A stretch of 64,000 nucleotides of DNA, taken from an uncultured Microscilla sp. GTDB lineage: Bacteria; Bacteroidota; Bacteroidia; Cytophagales; Microscillaceae. Shown piece by piece: positions 7,424-16,905 of the stretch. Every line of letters starts with the position of its first letter. Within the stretch, counting starts at the first letter, position 1. Location of the stretch: contig NZ_CANLRP010000028.1 in assembly GCF_947493425.1 (NCBI RefSeq), positions 1-64,000 on the forward strand, in the 5' to 3' direction. Position numbers and translations under genes: made by a program. The notes under the pieces were generated by a model. It was not told the DNA's origin and did no database searches. It was given only the letters and a program-made list of their open reading frames with translations.

Positions 7424-8815
7424 ATGACAAAAGGGGGAACACATCGCAAAAAAGAACCTGACGGTGGTGGGTCAAAAGAATTGATTGAGCAAATCAATGG
7501 CGTACTCCAAAGCCAATCCAAGTTTCAGCTAGGGCTAATCTATGATAAGTTAGTGAAAACGCCGGGCATCACGATTGCCAAAAAATACCTTGGACGTAGG
7601 TATGATATAAGGCTGAATACTATTCTTAATAGCTTAGAGTATAGCACTAAGGATGAGAATGATTTTGTTCAGTTGAACGAAAACGATCTTTATGTAGAGC
7701 TTCACGAAAAGAAAATACCGTGTGGCTCAGAGAACCTAAAAGCCCTGCTTAAGAGCAGTTATGTAGTTGAATATAATCCCTTAAAAGCCTATTTTGAAGG
7801 TTTGCCCAAATGGGAGCAAGGGGGCAAGGATTATATAGGCGAACTTGCTGGGTATATCACTACTAATGACCAGGAGCGTTGGTTGAAGCATTTCAAAAAG
7901 CATCTTGTCAGAAGTATAGCCTGTACGCTAAGTGATGATGTTTTCAATAAGCAATGTTTGACGCTTACGAGCAGCCAAAACGATGGGAAATCAACCTTTT
8001 GCAGGTTTCTATGCCCACCTCAACTAAACGATCATATTACAGACAATCCATCAACTGACAAGGATGGGGAGATAGCATTAACAGAGAACTTTATCATCAA
8101 TTTGGATGAGTTGTCAGGCTTGTCGCGTGCAGACATTAACGCACTAAAGTCATACTTCACGCGCAAAAATGTGAACGTTCGTAGGCCTTATGCGGCTACT
8201 ACCAGTAGATCAAAACGAGTAGCGAATTTTGTTGGAAGCACCAACGATTCGGAATTTTTGACTGACCCGACGGGGTCGGTAAGGTGGTTGTGCTTTGAAG
8301 TGCAAGCAATCAATTTTGATTACTCCAAAAAGGTTGATATAAACCTTGTTTGGGCACAAGCTTTTGCACTACTAAAAAATGGTTTTGATTACCAGTTGTC
8401 AAAAGAGGATGTGAAGGAGAATGAAGAAATTAATAAAAAGTACCAAATAACGACTCCAGAAATGGAATTAGTGGCTAAGGCAATGAAACCACTAAAACCA
8501 GAAGACTTCAGTGAACAAAACTCAGATCACCAGAGAAAAACGGCCACACAAATTCTGGACATACTTGAGAGTGAAGCTAAAGGTCAAAGATTAAGCGTGA
8601 ATCGACTAGGTAAGGCGATGAGGTACTACAAGTTTGTTCAAAAAATGGCTAGAGTAGAAGATAAATCAATCCCAGTAAAAGTTTGGTATTTTGAATGGAA
8701 TAGGGGAGGAGTTTTTAATAGTATTGACAAAAAAAACGAGGAACCCAAGTTAAATGCTGATGGTTATCTGGCAAGTGGGGATAAAAGAAGGCAGGGAGAT
8801 ATATTCAAGGATTAG
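7424..8815 (+). CDS. VirE/VapE-type P-loop ATPase (replication module)
   Basis: 463 residues. An N-terminal primed region (1-115) is followed by the VirE core, starting at NPLKAYFEGLPKW (about 118), with a Walker A-like SSQNDGKST (183-191), Walker B FIINLDEL (223-230), an Arg/Lys-rich segment (VRRPYAATTSRSKR, about 252-265), GSTND (271-275) and TGSVRW (283-288). Proteins of this family act as superfamily 3-like helicases/primases in phages, satellites and plasmids. It lies between the integrase and the toprim protein, so a role in replicating the excised island is inferred. A shortened paralogue sits at 2262. Confidence 0.75.
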   Translation: MTKGGTHRKKEPDGGGSKELIEQINGVLQSQSKFQLGLIYDKLVKTPGITIAKKYLGRRYDIRLNTILNSLEYSTKDENDFVQLNENDLYVELHEKKIPCGSENLKALLKSSYVVEYNPLKAYFEGLPKWEQGGKDYIGELAGYITTNDQERWLKHFKKHLVRSIACTLSDDVFNKQCLTLTSSQNDGKSTFCRFLCPPQLNDHITDNPSTDKDGEIALTENFIINLDELSGLSRADINALKSYFTRKNVNVRRPYAATTSRSKRVANFVGSTNDSEFLTDPTGSVRWLCFEVQAINFDYSKKVDINLVWAQAFALLKNGFDYQLSKEDVKENEEINKKYQITTPEMELVAKAMKPLKPEDFSEQNSDHQRKTATQILDILESEAKGQRLSVNRLGKAMRYYKFVQKMARVEDKSIPVKVWYFEWNRGGVFNSIDKKNEEPKLNADGYLASGDKRRQGDIFKD

Positions 8816-8892
8816 TAAAGAGTAATCAGACAGGTATCTGTCAGCAATATTGTAATAATATTTTATTTTAGTTATTGAAATTTCAGGAAGTA

Positions 8893-9762
8893 ATGAACAC
8901 ACAACAAGCTAAACAAATTCAACTCATAGCCCTACTATCATTGTTGGGCTATGAACCTGACTATAAGTACCAGACTTCGTACTGGTACAAATCACCCATA
9001 AGAAACGAGAGAAGAGCCTCTTTCCGGGTGAACCTAGAGAAAAATACCTGGGTTGATCAAAGCACGGGAACGGGTGGGAACATCATAGATTTTGTAATGC
9101 AGTACCAAAATAACTGTGGAGTAGGGGAGGCACTAGCCTATATAGCAAAGATTACTAACAACCCACATAACTATAATAGCGCATTAACTAAGTTGCAAAC
9201 GGCTAGACCAAAAAAAAATAATGCACCCAAAATTGAAAAAATTAGGGATATTGAAAACAAGGCTCTAATTGATTATCTAAAGTCTAGGAAAGTACCCGTA
9301 GAACTGGCAAAGTTATATCTGAAAGAGTGCTATTACTATATAGGTAAGAATCACTACTTCGGTCTGTGCTGGAAAAACAATAGCGAAGGTTTGGAGATTA
9401 GAAACAAGTACTTCAAAACAGCTACGAACAAAGCGTTTTCGTTTGTACCAGGAAAATGCACAAAAATGAATGTAGTAAATGTCTTTGAAGGAATGTTTGA
9501 TTTTCTAAGCGCACTTGTTTATAGCAAAACTCAAAAGCCAAAATACGATTGCCTGATTATGAACTCAACCGCGCTTGCTCGGAGTCCTATCACAATCGGG
9601 TATCTATATTGCTACGATAAAGCAAACTTGTTTATGGACAATGACCAGGCAGGGGATGAGGCAACCCAGTTTCTTTGTTCAAAGCTACCTCGTGTAGCTG
9701 ACTATAGGAACATCTACCAGAACCATAATGATTTCAATGATTTTTTGGTGGAAAGCGGATGA
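8893..9762 (+). CDS. CHC2-like/toprim primase-family protein
   Basis: 289 residues from the ATG at 8893 (a TTG lies at 8875). The N-terminus resembles the CHC2 region of DnaG (SPIRNERRASFRVN, then TGTGGNIIDFVMQY), but the zinc-binding Cys/His residues are replaced, as often seen in Bacteroidota mobile elements. The C-terminal half is a toprim domain with the Glu in FEGMFDF and the acidic pair in FMDNDQAGDEA. It would make primers for replication of the element together with the upstream VirE ATPase. It is the last gene of the island on this side. Confidence 0.75.
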   Translation: MNTQQAKQIQLIALLSLLGYEPDYKYQTSYWYKSPIRNERRASFRVNLEKNTWVDQSTGTGGNIIDFVMQYQNNCGVGEALAYIAKITNNPHNYNSALTKLQTARPKKNNAPKIEKIRDIENKALIDYLKSRKVPVELAKLYLKECYYYIGKNHYFGLCWKNNSEGLEIRNKYFKTATNKAFSFVPGKCTKMNVVNVFEGMFDFLSALVYSKTQKPKYDCLIMNSTALARSPITIGYLYCYDKANLFMDNDQAGDEATQFLCSKLPRVADYRNIYQNHNDFNDFLVESG

Positions 9763-9937
9763 AAATCACTATATTGGAAAGCTAAACAGGGTAGGAAATC
9801 AAGCTTTTGGGCTTGAAGTATAGAAATACTACAAAAACTTTTACACTTGTTTAGAAAGCCGTCGTCATACAAACGATGGTAACTCTTCAAGGGGTTTAAC
9901 TCAAAAACCCTTTATACGCACTGCAAAAGCAGTTTTA

Positions 9938-10041
9938 TTGTAGTAACGTAGTAGGTTGTAGTTAGTGTAGTAACTAACTTACTACAAAATATAAGCCTTT
10001 CATTTTCAGTAAGTTACAAGACTTGTAGTAATGTAGTAAGG
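9938..10041. repeat. Direct repeats, possible iterons or integrase arm sites
   Basis: Two near-identical copies (9938-9955 and 10023-10041) of an 18-19-nt word built of GTAGTA units, with a further GTGTAGTAACT / ACTTACTAC inverted word at 9965-9985. They lie between the primase gene and tRNA-Met, where an origin or attachment region is expected. Confidence 0.5.
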
Positions 10042-10156
10042 AGAATTTGAGTTTTTTAAGATTAGAAATTTGTTGTGTGAAATCTACAAGAGTTCCGGAA
10101 CTTGGAAAAGTACAAAAGCAATAGTTCCTGTTTTTTACGAAAACATATAGGTAATA

Positions 10157-10193
10157 TAAGCTCGTTAGTTGCCGAAACTGACGGGCTTTTTTT
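10157..10193 (+). terminator. Rho-independent terminator at the island end
   Basis: AGCTCGTTAGTT pairs with AACTGACGGGCT (two G-T or mismatched positions) around a short GCCGA loop and is followed by seven T residues. Confidence 0.7.
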
Positions 10194-10290
10194 ATGCCGG
10201 AAAAGTTGGGGAAATAGGAGAGTTTATTGGGAGGTTTGACGGGTGAAAATGCCTTGGTGACAGAAGTGACAAAAACGAGTATTTGCCCTA

Positions 10291-10328
10291 AAAAAAAGCT
10301 CCCTGTAAATGTTTGATTTACAGGGAGT
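10291..10328 (-). terminator. Terminator of tRNA-Met
   Basis: CTCCCTGTAAAT and ATTTACAGGGAG form a 12-bp perfect stem with a 5-nt loop; on the minus strand it is followed by a T run, directly downstream of the tRNA 3' end. Confidence 0.85.
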
Positions 10329-10341
10329 TACGTTTTTGTAG

Positions 10342-10415
10342 TGGCGAGAGGGGGAATTGAACCCCCGACCTCCGGGTTATGAATCCGACGCTCTAACCAT
10401 CTGAGCTATCTCGCC
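10342..10415 (-). tRNA. tRNA-Met (CAT anticodon)
   Basis: The minus strand folds as a standard tRNA: acceptor GGCGAGA/TCTCGCC, D stem GCTC/GAGC, anticodon loop TTCATAA, T stem GGGGG/CCCCC with loop TTCAATT, and discriminator A. The 3' CCA is not encoded. The anticodon is CAT; a lysidine-modified tRNA-Ile cannot be excluded, but the elongator Met type is favoured. The anticodon stem shows an A-C apposition at its loop end. The 3' end faces the mobile island, as is usual for tRNA attachment sites. Confidence 0.9.
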
Positions 10416-10844
10416 GTTGAATTGGAGTGCAAATATAAGAGCTACTTTATTGAATGCAAAAATAATGATGAAAAAAAAAGTTTTTTTTAATTATAAACAA
10501 AGCATTTGTAAATCATTCATCGCTTTAACTGGTTTATTATCAGTGAATTAACATTATTTCATCTAACTTTCCTATTGAATTAATTCTTTAAAATTTGTCT
10601 TAATAAAAAAAAATACACAGATTGACCGCACTTTAGTATTAAATAACTAGGAATAATTCAAAAATATTTGTGTATTGTACAATATATTAAGCGTTCTACA
10701 TTTTTGAAAATATGAGCGTTGTATGGTGATCACATATTTTGATCGTCAATGAGTTATGTCTAAACAAAAAACCTTTTGTAAGTACAAATAGCCCAAATAT
10801 TTCAATAGCACTTTACCCATAATCAATCACCAAAATTATGTTCT
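10416..10844. other. AT-rich intergenic region
   Basis: 429 bp with no ORF or stable hairpin recognised. It must hold the promoter of tRNA-Met (minus) and that of the START-domain gene (plus). Confidence 0.5.
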
Positions 10845-11234
10845 ATGACAAAGTATAAGTTTTCTAGCGAATATGAAATACACGCCTCTCCCAAACGTAT
10901 TTATTCTTATGTCCATACAGCAAACGGATTGGAGCAATGGTTTGCAACAAAAGTGGAAGTGAAAGGCAAAGAGAAAGTTTTTAACTTTGTATGGGACAAC
11001 GAAGATCATTTTGCCCGTATAGTTGCACACCGTACCAACAAATTGGTTAAATTTGAATTTATTTCAGACGAAGAAGGCAAGTCCAACTATATTGAATTTA
11101 GGCTAGAACACAACGAGATGACAGATTCTACTTTTTTGAAAGTAACCGACTACTCAGAAATGGAAGATGAAGACGACTTGAACGGTTTGTGGGACGGGCT
11201 GGTAGCTGACCTTCGTGAAGTAGTAGGAGGTTAG
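10845..11234 (+). CDS. START-like domain protein
   Basis: 129 residues. The sequence begins with the Bet v1/START pattern (KFSSEYEIHASPKRIYSYV...GLEQWFA) and continues with alternating strands (VFNFVWDN, KLVKFEFIS, NYIEFRLEH) and a C-terminal helix (LNGLWDGLVADLREVVGG), so it fits the AHSA1/START_2 group common in Bacteroidota. The helix-grip fold would bind a hydrophobic ligand, unidentified here. It lies 16 bp before the LptF/G gene and is probably co-transcribed with it, which hints at an envelope lipid context. Confidence 0.75.
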   Translation: MTKYKFSSEYEIHASPKRIYSYVHTANGLEQWFATKVEVKGKEKVFNFVWDNEDHFARIVAHRTNKLVKFEFISDEEGKSNYIEFRLEHNEMTDSTFLKVTDYSEMEDEDDLNGLWDGLVADLREVVGG

Positions 11235-11250
11235 AAATAATACAGATTAG

Positions 11251-12726
11251 ATGAAGAAAATAGATAAACTGGTTTTACAATCATTTTTTGGCCCTTTTAT
11301 ACTTACCTTATCAGTACTTGTCTTTATATTTTTAGTGCAACAGCTGCTGCAATATTTAGACGAGTTTATGGGCAAAGGCTTAAGCTATTTAGTGTTTGCC
11401 GAACTGGTTTTTTACTTTAGTCTTCATATCATTCCTATGGTTTTGCCGTTGGCAACATTGTTGGCTTCGCTTATTACCTTTGGCAACCTGGGCGAACATC
11501 ACGAGCTTACCGCAATGAAAAGTTCGGGTATATCACTTATTAGGGTACTCACCCCACTTTTTATGGTAGTGGTCTGTTTTGCTGTTGTATCCTTTTGGTT
11601 TAACAATAGAATTGTGCCTAAAGCCAACCTCGATGCCTACAGCTTATTGTATGATATTCGCCAAACCAAACCCGCACTTGATATCAAAGAAGGCGCTTTT
11701 TATGGAGGAATTCCTAACTACAGCATCAAAGTAAACCACAAGTTTCCTGATGGCCGTACACTTAAAGATGTTATTATTTATGACCATAGTGGACGTAGGG
11801 GCAACAAGCAAGTTATTTTAGCAGACTCAGGGCAAATGTATACTTTTGATAAGGGAAATTTTTTGGCGTTTGAGTTGTTTAAAGGAGTACGATACCACGA
11901 ACTACCCACCCGTGAAGGTGCCCGCCCTTCCGAAGAGTTTTTGAAAAGTAAGTTTAAACATAGTAAAATGATTTTTAGTCTGGAGTCTTTTAATATGGAC
12001 ACCACTGATAAAAACCTTTTCAAAAGCAATAAAATCATGCGTAATGTCACAGAGCTAAATAAAGATATTGATTCTTTGACAAGAAAACGCAAAGATTTGG
12101 AAGCAAGAGTTTTAAAATATATCAGTCCTTATTATTTGTACCACATGCGTGACCGCACAATTGATACTTTGCTCAATAAAGGAACAAAAGTGGTAAACTT
12201 ACTTAAAACCTGGAAAAAAGAGTTAGATACAACACGTTATAAAAAAAGCCAGACAGCCATTTATAAAGATGCTTATAACCGAGCTAGTAATGTAAAAACC
12301 GTAGTAGTGAATCGTACCAAACAATGGCAACAAACAATTAAAGACCGTAATATTTTTGCCATTGAAAAACATCGAAAGTATACCAATGCAGTAGCTTGTA
12401 TTATTATGTTTTTGATAGGGGCACCACTAGGAGCCATCATCAAAAAAGGGGGACTTGGCATGCCCATTATCATCTCTATTATTTTCTTTATTATTTTTTA
12501 CTTGCTCTCTATGACAGGAGAAAAGTGGGCAAAAGACTCAATGGTTCCGGTGGCTTATGGAATGTGGGGGGCAAACTTCATATTGTTTTGGGTTGGGTTA
12601 TTTTTCTTACGCCAGGCAAAAAACGATTCAAGAATCTTAGAGGCTGATATGTACCGTATTTATTGGGATAAACTTATTAGAAACTTCAAACCCAAAAGCA
12701 AGAAAAAGCCTGAGCTGAAGTTATAA
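11251..12726 (+). CDS. LptF/LptG family lipopolysaccharide export permease
   Basis: 491 residues. Three hydrophobic segments occur in the N-terminal 125 residues and three in the C-terminal 110 (AVACIIMFLIGAPLGAIIKKGG...), flanking a periplasmic domain (IPNYSIKVNHKFPDGRTLKDVIIYD). This is the YjgP/YjgQ architecture of the inner-membrane part of the LPS transporter. The soluble region contains a Lys-rich helical insert (about 270-370) that makes it longer than the roughly 360-residue proteobacterial proteins, as is usual in Bacteroidota. Only one subunit gene is present here; which of LptF or LptG it serves as cannot be told from sequence alone. Confidence 0.88.
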   Translation: MKKIDKLVLQSFFGPFILTLSVLVFIFLVQQLLQYLDEFMGKGLSYLVFAELVFYFSLHIIPMVLPLATLLASLITFGNLGEHHELTAMKSSGISLIRVLTPLFMVVVCFAVVSFWFNNRIVPKANLDAYSLLYDIRQTKPALDIKEGAFYGGIPNYSIKVNHKFPDGRTLKDVIIYDHSGRRGNKQVILADSGQMYTFDKGNFLAFELFKGVRYHELPTREGARPSEEFLKSKFKHSKMIFSLESFNMDTTDKNLFKSNKIMRNVTELNKDIDSLTRKRKDLEARVLKYISPYYLYHMRDRTIDTLLNKGTKVVNLLKTWKKELDTTRYKKSQTAIYKDAYNRASNVKTVVVNRTKQWQQTIKDRNIFAIEKHRKYTNAVACIIMFLIGAPLGAIIKKGGLGMPIIISIIFFIIFYLLSMTGEKWAKDSMVPVAYGMWGANFILFWVGLFFLRQAKNDSRILEADMYRIYWDKLIRNFKPKSKKKPELKL

Positions 12727-12971
12727 GTTAAGACTGCACCAAGAATTAATTAACACAAGTCTGTGATCACGCAATATTACAAAACCTGCTGTAAGTCTGT
12801 AAGTTAGAGAGTTATATGATTTCCCAAACCTTATAGATAAGCCTTTTGCAAGGGGGCACATTTCCTGAGAGTCAAAAAAAAAGACTATATAATTGGATAT
12901 TGTTGCCAAAAACGTCAATTTTGCGGTTTGTTATCATAATTGTGATTTACATATATTATTGAAGAGAAGAA

Positions 12972-13247
12972 ATGTATTTGACGAAAGAAAAGAAACAAGA
13001 ATTATTTGAGCAGCACGGAAACGGAAAAGCAAAAACCGACACGGGCTCTCCAGAAGCACAAATTGCGTTGTTTACGTACCGCATTAATCACTTGACTGAA
13101 CATCTTAAGAACAATAAGAAAGATTATTCTACTCAGCTGGGATTGAAAAAATTGGTAGGTAAGAGAAGAAGATTATTGGATTATCTTTACGATAATGAAA
13201 TCAATCGTTATCGTGCTATTATTGCAGAACTTGGTATCAGAAAGTAA
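12972..13247 (+). CDS. rpsO: 30S ribosomal protein S15
   Basis: 91 residues, full length for S15. Recognised by TGSPEAQIALFTYRINHLTEHL, the KDYSTQLGLKKLVGKRRRLLDYL helix and the RYRAIIAELGIRK end. It binds the central domain of 16S rRNA. It is followed by its own terminator and then by pnp, the conserved rpsO-pnp order. Confidence 0.97.
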   Translation: MYLTKEKKQELFEQHGNGKAKTDTGSPEAQIALFTYRINHLTEHLKNNKKDYSTQLGLKKLVGKRRRLLDYLYDNEINRYRAIIAELGIRK

Positions 13248-13267
13248 CCTTTCTTTGTACCAGTAAA

Positions 13268-13301
13268 TTAAGAATGAAGCGATTCATTCTTAATTTTTTT
13301 T
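13268..13301 (+). terminator. Terminator between rpsO and pnp
   Basis: An 11-bp perfect stem TTAAGAATGAA / TTCATTCTTAA with a GCGA tetraloop is followed by a T-rich run. It may also be a processing site separating rpsO from pnp. Confidence 0.85.
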
Positions 13302-13336
13302 CATATCAATCAAAATCAATCCATTAGCGATATTAT

Positions 13337-15475
13337 ATGTTACCAAAAGTTATTACCAAGGAAATTGTCTTAGCAGATGGACGCAAAATCACTCTTGAGA
13401 CGGGAAAACTTGCCCGGCAGGCAAATGGTTCTGTTGTAGTTACTATGGGCCAAACTATGTTGTTGGCTACTGTAGTTTCACAAAAAGAAGCTAAAGATGA
13501 CGTAGATTTTTTGCCGCTATCAGTAGATTTTCAAGAACGTTTTGCGGCTGCTGGAAAAGTTCCAGGTGGCTTTTTGAAACGAGAAGGTAGACTGTCTAAC
13601 TATGAAATTCTTACATGTCGTTTGGTTGATCGTGCCATGCGTCCACTGTTTCCGGATGATTACCATGCAGACACGCAAATTAATATCTTTTTAATATCTT
13701 CTGATCCTGAAGTACCTGCAGACGCCCTGGCTGCTTTGGCTGCCTCTTCTGCAGTATCTGTATCTGATATTCCATTCAACGGTCCTACTGCCGAAGTAAG
13801 AGTTGCCAGAATCAATGGTGAGTTTGTAATCAACCCATCAGTAGAGGCTCTTGAAGAAGCTGACCTTGATATTATGTTGGCTGCTACACTTGATAGTGTA
13901 TTGATGGTAGAGGGCGAAATGAAAGAAGTGTCTGAACAAGATATGCTTGATGCTATTCGTTTCGGACATGAAACAGTTAAAGTCTTATGTCAGGCTCAAA
14001 AAGAACTTGAAGCGGAAGCAGGTGCAACTGAAAAGCGTGAATATGATCACGAAAAACACGACCCTGAATTAGAGCAAAGATTGTATGATGAATTGTACGA
14101 AAAAGCTTACAAGATAGCCCAGCAACAAATCAGTAATAAGTCTGAGCGTTCAGACGCTTTCAATGCTATTAAAGATGAGTTTATTGATAGCCTTCCTGAA
14201 GACCACGAGTTCGATTCTTTTTTGATTAAACAGTATTATAATAAAATCAAGAAAAAGGCTTGTCGTGATTTGGCTCTTAAAGATAAAAAAAGAATTGATG
14301 GACGTAATTTTGATGAGATTCGTCCTATTTGGGGAGAGGTAAACTACTTACCTGCTACTCACGGTTCAGCTTTATTTACCAGGGGTGAAACACAGTCATT
14401 GACTACCCTTACTTTGGGTACTAAATTGGATGAGTTGTTTATTGACAATGCTACATTTAAAGGTACTCAGAAGTTTATGCTCCATTACAATTTCCCCGGT
14501 TTTTCTACTGGAGAGGTAAAGCCTAATCGAGGTGCTTCTCGTCGTGAAATTGGACATGGAAACCTTGCTTATCGTGCATTGAAGGGAATGTTGCCAAAAG
14601 ATGAAGACAATCCTTATACTATACGCATAGTATCAGACATTATGGAATCTAATGGCTCGTCTTCAATGGCAACTGTTTGTGCTGGTACAATGGCATTAAT
14701 GGATGGAGGTATATCTATCAAAGCACCTGTATCTGGTATTGCTATGGGATTGATTTCTGATGAAAGTGACTCTGAAAACTACGCTGTATTGTCTGATATT
14801 TTGGGTGATGAAGACCACCTAGGAGATATGGACTTTAAAGTAACAGGAACACGTGATGGTATCACTGCTTGTCAGATGGATATTAAAATGGAAGGGTTAT
14901 CTTATGATATTCTAACTAAAGCGCTTGCGCAAGCACGTGAAGGAAGACTACACATTCTTGATAAAATCGAGGAAATTATCCCTTCTACCAATAGCGATTT
15001 GAAGCCTCATGCCCCTCGTTCTACCACTGTTGTGATAGAAAAAGACATGATTGGTGCTGTTATTGGACCTGGTGGTAAAATCGTTCAGTTGATTCAAAAA
15101 GAGTCTGGTGCTACTGTGGTGATCGAAGAAAAAGATGAGCACGGACATGTAAACATCTTTGCCAATGATCGTGAGTCAATGGACAAAGCACATGAAATGG
15201 TAAAACAAATCATAGCTGTACCAACAGTAGGCGAAGTTTATGAGGGCAAAGTGAAGTCTATTATGCCATTTGGGGCATTTGTAGAGTTCTTGCCTGGAAA
15301 AGAAGGTTTGCTACATATTTCTGAAATCAAGTGGGAACGCATAGAGAAAATGGATGGAGTACTTGAGTCAGGAGAGGAAATAACTGTGAAGTTGATAGAT
15401 GTAGACAAACGAAGTGGTAAATACAGGTTGTCACGCAAAGCGTTATTACCAAGGCCTGCCAAAAAGCAAAACTAA
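13337..15475 (+). CDS. pnp: Polyribonucleotide nucleotidyltransferase (PNPase)
   Basis: 712 residues, normal for PNPase. Two RNase PH domains (about 10-230 and 315-545) flank a helical domain; the second carries FTRGETQSL and the [18 protein letters not shown] region with the catalytic Asp pair nearby ([15 protein letters not shown]). A KH domain ([17 protein letters not shown]) and an S1 domain ([24 protein letters not shown]) end the protein. It degrades RNA 3' to 5' using phosphate and works as a trimer in RNA turnover. It lies 89 bp after rpsO. Confidence 0.97.
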   Translation: MLPKVITKEIVLADGRKITLETGKLARQANGSVVVTMGQTMLLATVVSQKEAKDDVDFLPLSVDFQERFAAAGKVPGGFLKREGRLSNYEILTCRLVDRAMRPLFPDDYHADTQINIFLISSDPEVPADALAALAASSAVSVSDIPFNGPTAEVRVARINGEFVINPSVEALEEADLDIMLAATLDSVLMVEGEMKEVSEQDMLDAIRFGHETVKVLCQAQKELEAEAGATEKREYDHEKHDPELEQRLYDELYEKAYKIAQQQISNKSERSDAFNAIKDEFIDSLPEDHEFDSFLIKQYYNKIKKKACRDLALKDKKRIDGRNFDEIRPIWGEVNYLPATHGSALFTRGETQSLTTLTLGTKLDELFIDNATFKGTQKFMLHYNFPGFSTGEVKPNRGASRREIGHGNLAYRALKGMLPKDEDNPYTIRIVSDIMESNGSSSMATVCAGTMALMDGGISIKAPVSGIAMGLISDESDSENYAVLSDILGDEDHLGDMDFKVTGTRDGITACQMDIKMEGLSYDILTKALAQAREGRLHILDKIEEIIPSTNSDLKPHAPRSTTVVIEKDMIGAVIGPGGKIVQLIQKESGATVVIEEKDEHGHVNIFANDRESMDKAHEMVKQIIAVPTVGEVYEGKVKSIMPFGAFVEFLPGKEGLLHISEIKWERIEKMDGVLESGEEITVKLIDVDKRSGKYRLSRKALLPRPAKKQN

Positions 15476-15877
15476 TTTACTTTTTATAATTACTTGAGAT
15501 AGCTTCAATATACATTAAACAATTATTGAAGCGTTCTCTTGTTAACAGCCTCACTTGTAACTCTTGCAAGGAATAATGTAGGAGAAATATATTTATTGTA
15601 TATAAGAGGTTTTGTAACAGAAAGTTGTTCGACCAACTTGCTATATAATGTATAATAATAATACCCTTGATTTTTTTAAGGGTTACCAATGAACCAATAC
15701 CTGTATATATAAGGTACTGGTAAGTATAGTGCTGTTGTGTGTCAACACATAAACAGTGAGCTTACTACTATTTTTTTAACTAGTATGATGTTTTAGTTTG
15801 ACCAAATAGTATTTGCTATTAAACTTCAAAACTATACATATTCATTTTTAGTTATATCATAAAACACAACTATTTCA
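15476..15877. other. Intergenic region before the sigma factor gene
   Basis: 402 bp without a gene. It holds a weak hairpin ACCCTT/AAGGGT with a T-rich loop (15663-15684) that may end pnp transcription and a second imperfect hairpin at 15694-15720. The last 100 bp are AT-rich, with a TAGTATTTGC word near 15807 that resembles the Bacteroidota -7 box, a possible promoter. Confidence 0.4.
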
Positions 15878-16741
15878 ATGAGACAACTGAAGATAAGCAA
15901 GCAGATTACCAACCGAGAAAGTCAGTCACTTGACAAGTATTTACAAGAAATCGGAAAAGTAGATTTGCTAACACCTGATGAAGAGGTAGAACTTGCCAAA
16001 AGAATTAGAGAAGGCGATCAGGTAGCTTTGGAAAAACTAACCAAGGCCAACCTAAGATTCGTGGTTTCTGTGGCAAAGCAATACCAAAATCAAGGCTTAT
16101 CTTTGGGAGATTTGATTAATGAAGGTAACCTTGGGCTCATTAAAGCTGCACAGCGTTTTGACGAAACTCGTGGTTTTAAATTCATTTCTTATGCCGTTTG
16201 GTGGATAAGACAATCTATTCTACAAGCATTGGCGGAGCAGTCACGAATTGTTCGATTACCGTTGAACCGCGTAGGTTCGTTGAACAAGATTTCAAAGACA
16301 TTTTCAGAACTCGAACAAAAATATGAACGTGAGCCCTCCCCAGATGAATTAGCCGAAGTATTAGATGTTACTACTTCGGAAGTGGTAGATACTCTTAAAA
16401 TTTCAGGGCGACATGTATCTATGGACGCACCTTTTGTACAAGGAGAAGAGAATAGCTTGTTAGATGTTCTCGAAAACGAAAGCGAGGTAAAGCCGGACTC
16501 AGAATTGATGAACGACTCGTTACGTAAAGAGGTACAACGGGCGCTTTCTACGCTTACCCAACGCGAAGCCGATGTAATTACTCTATACTTTGGTCTGAAC
16601 GGAGAGCACGCAATGACTCTGGAAGAAATCGGAGAAAAGTTTAATCTTACCCGTGAGCGTGTACGTCAGATCAAAGAAAAAGCTATCCGCCGACTGCGAC
16701 ATACTTCCCGAAGCAAAGCATTGAAACCTTACTTGGGATAA
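15878..16741 (+). CDS. rpoD: Primary RNA polymerase sigma factor (sigma-70, SigA type)
   Basis: 287 residues, the short form typical of Bacteroidota with no region 1.1. Region 1.2 is present ([27 protein letters not shown]), region 2 has the [20 protein letters not shown] and [19 protein letters not shown] core- and -10-binding helices, region 3 follows, and region 4 has the [20 protein letters not shown]-type HTH. It directs RNA polymerase to housekeeping promoters of the TTTG/TAnnTTTG type. It is monocistronic with a strong terminator. Confidence 0.96.
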   Translation: MRQLKISKQITNRESQSLDKYLQEIGKVDLLTPDEEVELAKRIREGDQVALEKLTKANLRFVVSVAKQYQNQGLSLGDLINEGNLGLIKAAQRFDETRGFKFISYAVWWIRQSILQALAEQSRIVRLPLNRVGSLNKISKTFSELEQKYEREPSPDELAEVLDVTTSEVVDTLKISGRHVSMDAPFVQGEENSLLDVLENESEVKPDSELMNDSLRKEVQRALSTLTQREADVITLYFGLNGEHAMTLEEIGEKFNLTRERVRQIKEKAIRRLRHTSRSKALKPYLG

Positions 16742-16797
16742 TTTTGTTGTAAGGTAGAACATCATCAGTTGTTCAAAAGTATTTTGTTTTTTTACAA

Positions 16798-16830
16798 TTA
16801 GCCTAAGAAATTAAATTCTTAGGCTAATTT
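16798..16830 (+). terminator. Terminator of the sigma factor gene
   Basis: A 12-bp perfect stem (TTAGCCTAAGAA / TTCTTAGGCTAA) with a short loop and a TTTGTTG tail. Confidence 0.8.
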
Positions 16831-16905
16831 GTTGTATAGGGTTTTTGGATAAATCCTAGAGTTTACCCAAATTTGAGTATCGATCATATTATAAAACGTC
16901 GGAAA

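Larger units (their letters stand above)
9763..10341. other. Non-coding right end of the island
   Basis: No gene is seen. The stretch holds a small GC hairpin with T-rich tail (ACTGC/GCAGT near 9920-9936), two direct repeats of the form TTGTAGTAAYGTAGTA(A)GG at 9938-9955 and 10023-10041 with a related GTAGTAACT word between them, a + strand terminator at 10157-10193 and the terminator of the tRNA. The repeats could be iterons or integrase arm sites. Confidence 0.5.

Noticed and set aside
12721-12918. 65-codon minus-strand frame between the permease gene and rpsO
   Set aside because: Lies in the rpsO leader with no protein-like features.
15477-15689. 70-codon minus-strand frame after pnp
   Set aside because: AT-rich chance frame that covers the probable terminator; no domain character.
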